From the IMG/VR virus record IMGVR_UViG_3300030419_002277, positions 1-38,451 of that record: a stretch of 38,451 nt of DNA; one strand, 5' to 3'. The notes under the pieces are model-generated. The model saw only the letters and a program-made list of their open reading frames with translations. It made no database searches and had not been told where the DNA came from. Shown here piece after piece: positions 29,461-35,137 of the stretch. Position 1 is the first letter of the stretch. Every line of letters begins with the position of its first letter. Origin of the DNA: a virus. The translations under genes were made by a program, and so were the position numbers.

Positions 29461-29602
29461 ATTAAGACCACAAATTTTTTTAGCAATAATAGTTTTAGGT
29501 GTATTAAGTGGAGTTGGGGTCTGGCAAGGCATGAATGAAATTGCTACAGGATGTACAGGAGGAATTATAGCCTTGGGTATGAAAGTCCTAGAATCAGAGT
29601 AA
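29453..29602 (+). CDS. 49-residue membrane protein
   Basis: Starts MGKLRPQIFLAIIVLGVLSG and continues VGVWQGMNEIATGCTGGIIA, ending LESE. One hydrophobic helix near residues 8-24 and a shorter hydrophobic stretch near 33-45 suggest a small membrane protein. The start overlaps the previous gene and the stop overlaps the next ATG (TAATG), so it is translated with its neighbours. I have seen similar small proteins in aquatic phages; role unknown. Confidence 0.65.
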   Translation: MGKLRPQIFLAIIVLGVLSGVGVWQGMNEIATGCTGGIIALGMKVLESE

Positions 29603-30012
29603 TGTACCAGTATAAAGTCACAGTAACTAGAGTTGTAGACGGAGATACTGTAGATGTGGATATTGACTTAGGGTTTAGCGTTGTATTAAAGAAACAGCGT
29701 GTAAGGCTTTACGAAATAGACACACCTGAAAGCAGAACAAGAGATTTAGAAGAAAAGAAATTCGGTCTAGCATCTAAAGAGTATTTAAAGAATACTTTGC
29801 TTGCTGCTAAAAATATTTATTTAATTTCTCACGATAAAGGTAAGTTTGGAAGAATACTAGGAGAATTGTTTACAGATGACAATGATAAAAGTGTGAATAT
29901 GCAAATGATTGATGCACATCATGCAGTTAAATACTACGGACAGAATAAAGATGAAGTTGAGCAAGAGCATTTAGCAAATAGAGAATGGTTAATCAAGAAC
30001 GACATGATATAA
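29602..30012 (+). CDS. Staphylococcal-nuclease-like protein (136 aa)
   Basis: A thermonuclease (SNase) fold: VVDGDTVDVDIDLGF at residues 11-25, RVRLYEIDTPES with catalytic-type R35, D40 and E43, and KFGRILGEL with R84. These are the positions of the calcium-dependent nuclease active site of the family. I choose ATG 29602 (overlapping the upstream stop) because it gives the normal N-terminus; an earlier frame start at 29551 lies inside the membrane-protein gene. It has no visible signal peptide, so it would act in the cytoplasm. Confidence 0.85.
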   Translation: MYQYKVTVTRVVDGDTVDVDIDLGFSVVLKKQRVRLYEIDTPESRTRDLEEKKFGLASKEYLKNTLLAAKNIYLISHDKGKFGRILGELFTDDNDKSVNMQMIDAHHAVKYYGQNKDEVEQEHLANREWLIKNDMI

Positions 30013-30015
30013 ATT

Positions 30016-30312
30016 ATGGATAGACCTTTAACATTAAACCAGAAATTATTAAGAGAAAGCCCACATATAGAAATATTACTTGCTGATGGGTTTGAAGATG
30101 CTTTTATTGGTGTTGGTTATCAATTTAACAAAACAATTGCAGTATATGACAAAGCAAAGTGCCACACTATTCTCATGCAAAGAGATGGAATGACACTGGA
30201 AGAAGCAGTCGAGTTCCTAGAATACAACTGCGTTGGTGCCTACCAAGGTCCACAAACACCTGTATTTATGGATTATTCTGTTTTTAATTCTAAACCCCAT
30301 AGACATTCTTAA
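30016..30312 (+). CDS. Conserved phage protein of unknown function (98 aa)
   Basis: The pattern DGFEDAFIGVGYQFNKTIAV, DGMTLEEAVEFLEYNCVGAY, and TPVFMD is familiar from many lytic phages, next to nuclease genes, with no role known to me. It starts three bases after the nuclease stop. The protein is mixed alpha-beta and acidic. Confidence 0.8.
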   Translation: MDRPLTLNQKLLRESPHIEILLADGFEDAFIGVGYQFNKTIAVYDKAKCHTILMQRDGMTLEEAVEFLEYNCVGAYQGPQTPVFMDYSVFNSKPHRHS

Positions 30313-30355
30313 TTCATCAATATAAGATTGTCCCCATGCTTAAACTAGACATTCT

Positions 30356-30378
30356 TATAATTTGGACAAAGTGTCCAA
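30356..30378 (+). promoter_or_regulatory. Possible promoter -10 with overlapping palindromic operator
   Basis: TATAAT lies at 30356-30361, with no good -35 at 17 bases. The perfect palindrome TTGGACA-AAG-TGTCCAA (30362-30378) covers the expected transcription start and abuts the AAGGAGG ribosome site of the next gene. It could be a repressor operator or an RNA hairpin limiting translation. Confidence 0.5.
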
Positions 30379-30387
30379 GGAGGTGAA

Positions 30388-30777
30388 ATGAATAGAAGCG
30401 TATGGAAAAAATGGGAAAGATGGTGGGCAGAAACCATAGGAGGAGCCTCAGTAGGTGCAAAAAGAAACCCTGTAACAGGGAGGTCTGGTACTGACGGTCA
30501 TGTTCCTGATGTAGAATCACATAAGTTTGCACTTGAAGTTAAGGCAGGAAAAGTCGTATCAAGCAGAACACTTAAAGCCGTAGAGCAAGCAAGAAATGCA
30601 GGTAACGCTACCAGAAAGATACCTATAGTTGCCCAGACACACAAATTAAACAACAATACAGCCGTTCATTTAGTTACAATGGACCTAGATACCTTTTTAG
30701 ACTTAACTAAGCATATAAGGGAACAAGAAAAGCGTATACAGAAAAGTTTAGACTCTAGTAAAGAATTGACTATTTAG
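30388..30777 (+). CDS. Holliday-junction-resolvase-like PD-(D/E)XK protein (129 aa)
   Basis: The N-terminus (KKWERWWAETIGGA, E10) followed by RNPVTGRSGTDGHVPDVE (P40-D41) and FALEVKAGK (E50-x-K52) is the canonical PD...ExK catalytic layout of Hjc/RecU-like nucleases. Length fits a small resolvase. It would cut branched replication intermediates before packaging. It has its own palindrome-flanked leader and a strong AAGGAGG site, is the last rightward gene, and converges with the leftward 51-residue gene with an eight-base overlap. Confidence 0.75.
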   Translation: MNRSVWKKWERWWAETIGGASVGAKRNPVTGRSGTDGHVPDVESHKFALEVKAGKVVSSRTLKAVEQARNAGNATRKIPIVAQTHKLNNNTAVHLVTMDLDTFLDLTKHIREQEKRIQKSLDSSKELTI

Positions 30778-30925
30778 ATTTAGTTCTAGTCCAAACGCTG
30801 CTTGATGAGTGATAGTTGCGATGCAATTGGTTTTTACCACATTTGGTGCATTTGGTGGTGTATTCAGGACCTATAGATTTATCAGGCGTAGGTAGTATAT
30901 ATATATGTTCGCAAGTTGTTTTCAT
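30770..30925 (-). CDS. 51-residue protein with a CxxC zinc-like motif
   Basis: On the minus strand the frame reads MKTTCEHIYILPTPDKSIGP, then TTKCTKCGKNQLHRNYHSS. C5, H7, C26 and C29 could bind zinc. It overlaps the upstream 51-residue gene by four bases (ATGA) and the end of the converging resolvase-like gene by eight. It is the last gene of the leftward unit. No family recognised. Confidence 0.6.
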   Translation of the reverse strand: MKTTCEHIYILPTPDKSIGPEYTTKCTKCGKNQLHRNYHSSSSVWTRTKSK

Positions 30926-31077
30926 ATAGTAAAATGGTATTGGTAGAATTTCTTTCTTTCTTTGCTACCTTCTTTGCAACTAGGGCATCTTTCAGTTGTG
31001 TCTTTAAATGAAGTTATTACTTCAAAGGTATTAGTTTCGCATTCATCGTTATTGCAAATATATTCGTATAGAGGCAT
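30922..31077 (-). CDS. FmdB-type zinc-ribbon protein (51 aa)
   Basis: The opening MPLYEYICNNDECETNTF, then CPSC at residues 31-34 is the signature of FmdB-like zinc ribbons (MPxYEYxC...C...CPxC), small proteins of unclear role, possibly in regulation. The ATG overlaps the upstream stop as TAATG, and the gene overlaps the next one by ATGA. Zinc residues are C8, C13, C31 and C34. Confidence 0.75.
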   Translation of the reverse strand: MPLYEYICNNDECETNTFEVITSFKDTTERCPSCKEGSKERKKFYQYHFTI

Positions 31078-32177
31078 TAGTCAGGCTGTCTTTCTACTTC
31101 ACCCATAAGAACTTCAATGTTGCCTACCACATCCCAATTCGCACTTTTCACTGTTGAACTTACAGAGAACGCTTTGGTTGTAAGTGAATTATCTCCACCT
31201 ATTCTATTAAATTGAATTATTAATTCACCTATATCTAGTTTCTTTAAATCACAAGTACCACCACTAGATACAATATTATCTAGTATTATCTCATTTACTC
31301 TAGTTTTAGATGATGTCTGACTATCTAATGGTGAAATCCACAATCGGTCATAAGTACCACCTTTAGTTTCAAGCAAGTCTGCCATATAGTTTCCACCACT
31401 TACACGCAAGTTTGGTTGTGTGCTTGTAGCACTTTGATATATAGATAGTCCGTCAGCCTGATTATCTTTGATTGTCACTTTATTGGCATTAATATCAGTA
31501 AGAGATAATGTTTTACAACTGTTTCTACTAAATGTAAGTTTACCTACTTCTATTCTAGTCGCATTGCCATCTATAAGTATTGCTTCAGTTGTACCAGTAG
31601 GTAATGCAGATGGTTGTCCATTACTTGCATAAGATGTTCCTAGGTTGACTGATGATATATTTAACTTTTCTACAGGAGTTTCGTTTAAGATTACCCTAAG
31701 CGTGTTGTCACTAGGATTATCTTTACGCCATGCTAGTTGTTCTTCAAGTTCTTCGCTTGGGATATTTTGGGGAGCAAGATATATACCAGCATCTCCATTA
31801 GCGAAACTTCTTTCAACTACTAATTCATTAACTGTTACTGCAGTAGTTGTAGTACCTGCTGCAATCAGTAAACCTGCTGCCATTCTAGGATTAAACCCTA
31901 AAGAAATAAGCAGAGAATATGGACTCTTAACAAGCCAAAAAAACTTTTTCCATTTGTCTGATTCACTTTGTAAATAATCTACTTTTTCTATAAACCAATC
32001 TCTAACTTTAACAAGTTTTTTATAGGTTAATATAGATAGAACTATAGGAGATTTAAGTATAAGAATGAGCATTCTTTTAAATGCCATGGCTATCTCATAA
32101 ATAAAGTTATAAACACCCTTGATTATGGTAAAAGGTATATTTAATATTGACTTAATAATTTTTTTTACTATCCACAT
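31077..32177 (-). CDS. Membrane-anchored protein with beta-helix-like C-terminus (366 aa)
   Basis: The first 60 residues are hydrophobic and basic (IVKKIIKSILNIPFTIIKGV, MLILILKSPIVLSILTY), and another hydrophobic stretch lies near MAAGLLIAAGTTTTAVTV. The second half has repeats with Ile/Val/Leu and Asn/Gly turns (NATRIEVGKLTFSRNS, LSLTDINANKVTIKDN), the look of a right-handed beta-helix. It could be a virion protein that enters the membrane, a superinfection-exclusion protein or an envelope-disrupting protein. GAGGATGT precedes its start. No family recognised. Confidence 0.6.
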   Translation of the reverse strand: MWIVKKIIKSILNIPFTIIKGVYNFIYEIAMAFKRMLILILKSPIVLSILTYKKLVKVRDWFIEKVDYLQSESDKWKKFFWLVKSPYSLLISLGFNPRMAAGLLIAAGTTTTAVTVNELVVERSFANGDAGIYLAPQNIPSEELEEQLAWRKDNPSDNTLRVILNETPVEKLNISSVNLGTSYASNGQPSALPTGTTEAILIDGNATRIEVGKLTFSRNSCKTLSLTDINANKVTIKDNQADGLSIYQSATSTQPNLRVSGGNYMADLLETKGGTYDRLWISPLDSQTSSKTRVNEIILDNIVSSGGTCDLKKLDIGELIIQFNRIGGDNSLTTKAFSVSSTVKSANWDVVGNIEVLMGEVERQPD

Positions 32178-32209
32178 ACATCCTCTGCATCTATTATAAA
32201 TAAATTCTA

Positions 32210-32290
32210 TTACACAAATAGTTGTCCGACAACTATCATTAAAATTATGCAGATAATGTAGGCAATAATCCAGAAATCAAACCTGAACAT
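32210..32290 (-). CDS. Possible 26-residue membrane peptide
   Basis: Directly after the 93-residue gene (TAA then ATG) a frame encodes MFRFDFWIIAYIICIILMIV plus six residues, nearly all hydrophobic, with AAGG ahead. It could be a holin-like or other single-helix membrane peptide. However, the same stretch holds a perfect palindrome (32218-32236), so it may instead be regulatory DNA. Confidence 0.45.
   Translation of the reverse strand: MFRFDFWIIAYIICIILMIVVGQLFV
32218..32236. promoter_or_regulatory. Perfect 19-base palindrome ATAGTTGTC-C-GACAACTAT
   Basis: Nine-base arms around a single C, 41 bases before the start of the 366-residue gene on the minus strand. It could be an operator or an mRNA hairpin; the following sequence is only weakly U-rich. 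Confidence 0.45.
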
Positions 32291-32572
32291 TTACCTTATC
32301 GCTGAATCAAGTGCATCTAGTGATTTCTCTATATACTGTAACTTTGTGCTAGTTACTTCTAGTGCTCCTCTCAATTCAAGTATAGATGTGGCTCCTGAGT
32401 TTTCTTTTACTTCTTTTACTTCATCTTGTAACGCAGCGATGTCTTGCTGCATTGTGGCTATATTAGTTTGCAAAGTAATATAAGTTCCGATGATTGCTGC
32501 TAATATCGATAACACGAATATTACAGAACCGAATGTAACATTGTATTTAGTTTTTCCTACTTGTACTTCCAT
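32291..32572 (-). CDS. Single-helix membrane protein with coiled coil (93 aa), paralogue A
   Basis: The start MEVQVGKTKYNVTFG is followed by a membrane helix (SVIFVLSILAAIIGTYITL) and a coiled coil (ATMQQDIAALQDEVKEVKEN). The next gene upstream encodes a related protein with the same layout, so they arose by tandem duplication. The topology fits a spanin-like, holin-partner or virion membrane protein. Its start overlaps the stop of the paralogue (TAATG). Confidence 0.7.
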   Translation of the reverse strand: MEVQVGKTKYNVTFGSVIFVLSILAAIIGTYITLQTNIATMQQDIAALQDEVKEVKENSGATSILELRGALEVTSTKLQYIEKSLDALDSAIR

Positions 32573-32811
32573 TATTGATTATTAAATCTTCTTTTTAATT
32601 CGTAGTAGTCATCTACTACATCTAAACACGCTTGGACTTTATCCTCTTGGTTAATTATTATAACATTTAATCTGTCTATTTCAGATTTCATCGTTGCCAT
32701 ATTTACTTGAAGCATACTAAACCAACTTATAGTAGAGACAAGAACTGCTCCGATAGTTATTACTATAGGTAAAGTAATTTTGTATTTATTTTTACCTACC
32801 TGAACATCCAT
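32572..32811 (-). CDS. Single-helix membrane protein with coiled coil (79 aa), paralogue B
   Basis: MDVQVGKNKYKITL matches the start of paralogue A in most positions, then comes a membrane helix (IVITIGAVLVSTISWFSML) and a coiled coil (MATMKSEIDRLNVIIINQED) with a shorter tail. The two proteins could form a hetero-oligomer. Start overlaps the upstream stop (TAATG). Confidence 0.7.
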   Translation of the reverse strand: MDVQVGKNKYKITLPIVITIGAVLVSTISWFSMLQVNMATMKSEIDRLNVIIINQEDKVQACLDVVDDYYELKRRFNNQ

Positions 32812-32966
32812 TACTGCAACGGTATATCTTCTTTTTCAATCTGTCTTGATTGCAATTTATTAAAAACTGCACTTTCTACTTTATCTTTGTTTGCAAGGAG
32901 TAAGATTGCACCAGTGGCTGCTGCTGCTATTGGGAGTTTCTGGATAGTCTTTAGAATTTGTGCCAC
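32811..32966 (-). CDS. Small hydrophobic-segment protein (51 aa), GTG or TTG start
   Basis: From the GTG at 32966 the frame reads MAQILKTIQKLPIAAAATGA, then ILLLANKDKV and a charged tail ending EKEDIPLQ. A TTG one codon upstream is also possible. The Ala/Leu segment could enter a membrane. It sits between two other small genes with no spare DNA. No family recognised. Confidence 0.5.
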   Translation of the reverse strand: MAQILKTIQKLPIAAAATGAILLLANKDKVESAVFNKLQSRQIEKEDIPLQ

Positions 32967-32970
32967 CAAC

Positions 32971-33120
32971 TTACGACACCTTTAATACTGCCCAAAACTT
33001 AGTCATTAATGCTGACTTTTCATCTTGGCTAATCTTCCCATCTTTCTTGGCTTTAATTACTTCGCTAACTAAAGCATATACCGGAATTATATATTTTATG
33101 GCTATAATTAAGTTTTTCAT
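32971..33120 (-). CDS. 49-residue amphipathic protein
   Basis: Reads MKNLIIAIKYIIPVYALVSE, then VIKAKKDGKISQDEKSALMT and FWAVLKVS. The N-terminal half is a hydrophobic helix that could be membrane-bound; the DGKISQDE segment resembles an EF-hand-like turn without proof of calcium binding. It overlaps the upstream 20-residue gene by ATGA. No family recognised. Confidence 0.55.
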   Translation of the reverse strand: MKNLIIAIKYIIPVYALVSEVIKAKKDGKISQDEKSALMTKFWAVLKVS

Positions 33121-33179
33121 TTCTTTTTCTTTGGTGGTCTTCCTCTTTTTTTTCCGTAAGTTCCTTTACCTTTTGGCAT
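33117..33179 (-). CDS. 20-residue very basic peptide with AT-hook-like core
   Basis: The peptide starts MPKGKGTYGKK and ends RGRPPKKKK, containing the GRP core of AT-hook DNA-binding motifs. Upstream GGAGA lies seven bases before the ATG; the gene overlaps both neighbours. I have seen short peptides of this pattern (GKGTYG...GRPPKK) in the structural regions of other phages. It may bind DNA in the head or tail; too short for a firm claim. Confidence 0.55.
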   Translation of the reverse strand: MPKGKGTYGKKRGRPPKKKK

Positions 33180-33369
33180 CTTTTTTCTCCTCTCCGAATA
33201 CAGGTTTTTCTTTTTCATCCACATCATTCTTTCCACAGTTACACGCAGACTCTAATTCGTTAATCCTTCTTAATAGTGCTTGCTCTTTCAAAGCCCAATC
33301 TATAGCAGGATTAGAATTTACTGCTGCCTGAACATCCTCTGCTTTTATAGTTATGTCAGATGCTTCCAT
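33166..33369 (-). CDS. Small helical protein (67 aa)
   Basis: Starts MEASDITIKAEDVQAAVNSN and has a helix with ALKEQALLRRINELESACNC, then a charged tail (EKEKPVFGEEKKDAKR). The central helix could form a coiled coil. Ribosome site AGGAG is present. No family recognised; it lies between tail-region genes and the micro-protein cluster. Confidence 0.65.
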   Translation of the reverse strand: MEASDITIKAEDVQAAVNSNPAIDWALKEQALLRRINELESACNCGKNDVDEKEKPVFGEEKKDAKR

Positions 33370-33377
33370 TTATCTCC

Positions 33378-33566
33378 TTATGATAATCCTAAATCAGAAA
33401 CTGATTGAGTTGCTACTGCTTCCTCAAACTTTCTAACTCTGTTATTTAATTCATTCTTTAACCACAATGTTACACCATTATTGTCTGGTGCACTACCATT
33501 GACTGTTAAAGCATCCTTAATTCTTGTTAACTGTGAGTCAGTTACAGTTATTGTTAAATCTGCCAC
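33378..33566 (-). CDS. Small protein downstream of the fibre-like gene (62 aa)
   Basis: MADLTITVTDSQLTRIKDAL begins a beta strand plus helix unit, followed by TLWLKNELNNRVRKFEEAVA, a helix. Similar short proteins follow tail genes in other aquatic phages. Its start overlaps the fibre-like gene stop by one base. Function unknown. Confidence 0.7.
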   Translation of the reverse strand: MADLTITVTDSQLTRIKDALTVNGSAPDNNGVTLWLKNELNNRVRKFEEAVATQSVSDLGLS

Positions 33567-34714
33567 TATTCTGCTCCTTTAAGTGCTAGTTGTTCCTCTA
33601 GTTTATTTACTTTATCACCTAATTGTCTAATTGCTCCTACCATAAGAGAGTTAAGTCCTTTTAGAGAATAATGAAATAAACCATTATCACTAACAGAAAT
33701 TATATTATGTTTTTCTAAAGTTTCTTTATGTTCATTAACCCAATCTTTAAATTCAGTCTGGTATTTAGGTTCTGAGGCTACAACACCGTTCCATGCAGTA
33801 AGCAAGGCTACGTCATCATAATCATCATAAGTAGTAGTGTTTGAGCCATCCATAAATATATCTCCGTCACCTTTAAATATGTGAGTAGTAGTATCAGTTC
33901 CTGCACCTTTTTTAAACACTATAACATTTTCATCTGCACCTAAAGCACTGGTTAAACTATTGCTACCATCATGCTCTATGCCTTCTATTACAACTGGAGC
34001 CCCTGCAGTGTTATCTGAAGCAGTATCAGCGTTACTTTTTTGATAACCTCTAATCCTAACTGCTGCATCCAAACTATTTGTTTCTTCTGTGTCATTAACA
34101 CCTTGTATAGCAATACCACCGTTTGTATCTGCAAGGCTTATCCATCCATAAGTATCAGTTTCTGCGTATGTAGTAAGCCCGTGAGCAACACTACTTCCTT
34201 TTAAAGATATATTTGCAGTTTGATTTCCTGCTGAATTTATAGTTAAACCAATTGTTTGATTAGCATTTGATGTTTCATTAATAAATAATTCTTGTATTTG
34301 AGTTTGAGTTTGGTCTCCAACATTGCCACTGCCATCTGTAATAAGAACAGTACCAGTTTCGTTTGGAATAGTTACTGTTGCATCTGCTGTTAATGTTTCG
34401 GGAACTAGAGTTGCAACATATTGATTTGATGAGCCAGACCTTAATACAAAGTCTTTAACATCAACTCTTTTCAACATGATTTCATCATCGTACTTATATC
34501 TAGTTACGTTGCTTTCATCTGTAATTTCAACATCCATTTGGTAAACACTGCTAACAGTGACATCTGAATTACTAAAACTCCATGCACCACTACTTGTTGA
34601 AGTTGTAGCCCTAGGATTAGCAGTAGTATTCCTATCATAAAGTTTAACTGTCCTGCCATTGTCTATTGCTGTCCCATCTGAATTGTATGCAAATCCCGAT
34701 AATTCTATTCCCAT
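33566..34714 (-). CDS. Tail-fibre-like protein (382 aa) with C-terminal coiled coil
   Basis: The first 90 residues (GFAYNSDGTAIDNGRTVKLY, VYQMDVEITDESNVTRYKYD) look like an immunoglobulin-type beta domain. The middle is a Ser/Thr/Gly/Asp-rich fibre shaft (ADATVTIPNETGTVLITDGS). The C-terminus ends in a coiled coil (LMVGAIRQLGDKVNKLEEQL), as in fibres that trimerise through a terminal coil, resembling the S74-chaperone region without the full catalytic domain. Host binding is plausible. Confidence 0.7.
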   Translation of the reverse strand: MGIELSGFAYNSDGTAIDNGRTVKLYDRNTTANPRATTSTSSGAWSFSNSDVTVSSVYQMDVEITDESNVTRYKYDDEIMLKRVDVKDFVLRSGSSNQYVATLVPETLTADATVTIPNETGTVLITDGSGNVGDQTQTQIQELFINETSNANQTIGLTINSAGNQTANISLKGSSVAHGLTTYAETDTYGWISLADTNGGIAIQGVNDTEETNSLDAAVRIRGYQKSNADTASDNTAGAPVVIEGIEHDGSNSLTSALGADENVIVFKKGAGTDTTTHIFKGDGDIFMDGSNTTTYDDYDDVALLTAWNGVVASEPKYQTEFKDWVNEHKETLEKHNIISVSDNGLFHYSLKGLNSLMVGAIRQLGDKVNKLEEQLALKGAE

Positions 34715-35137
34715 TTAGTCTCCTATCGGCGTACTTGTGTAACCACTTAACGCCCTTCTAACATAATAGTCAGCGTTTTCAAACGCTTCGTCTTCGTCAA
34801 TATAAGCAATTTTGATGCCATTAGCCTCGTATTGCTCTCTTTGTAGTCTATCATGTGCTCGTTGATTAGTCGTTCTTGCGTGATAATATTTGCTTTGAAC
34901 ATTAATTCCCATAGGTGGATTTACAATTAAAAAGTCTGCAACAGCACCACCTCTTTCTAGTCTACCACCAAATTGTTTTGACTGATAAGTAAAATCAACA
35001 TTTAATTTTCTACCTGTTCTAAGCAGTGCTTTGTATACATAATATTCTGGTTGACTTCCTCCTTCTAATGTCCACCACTGAGGTACAGGCTCTAGGACCC
35101 TACCACTGCTTGTTCTCCTCTGCCTCTGGGTTACCAC
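34715..35137 (-). CDS. PD-(D/E)XK-like nuclease-fold protein inside the tail gene block (140 aa)
   Basis: QPEYYVYKALLRTGRKLNVD (E31), then GGAVADFLIV (D68) and INVQSKYYH (Q81, K83) follow the E...D...(E/Q)xK order of the restriction-endonuclease fold, similar to Vsr or Hjc-like proteins. Its place between tail genes is odd for a nuclease; it may be a structural version, or be carried in the virion to act on host DNA. The glutamine in place of the usual Glu may mean weak or lost activity. Confidence 0.6.
   Translation of the reverse strand: MVTQRQRRTSSGRVLEPVPQWWTLEGGSQPEYYVYKALLRTGRKLNVDFTYQSKQFGGRLERGGAVADFLIVNPPMGINVQSKYYHARTTNQRAHDRLQREQYEANGIKIAYIDEDEAFENADYYVRRALSGYTSTPIGD

Noticed and set aside
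30945-30966. Short TTTC repeat as a phase-variable tract
   Set aside because: Only about three copies, within the FmdB-like gene where it encodes Lys/Glu-rich residues; too short to suggest slippage.
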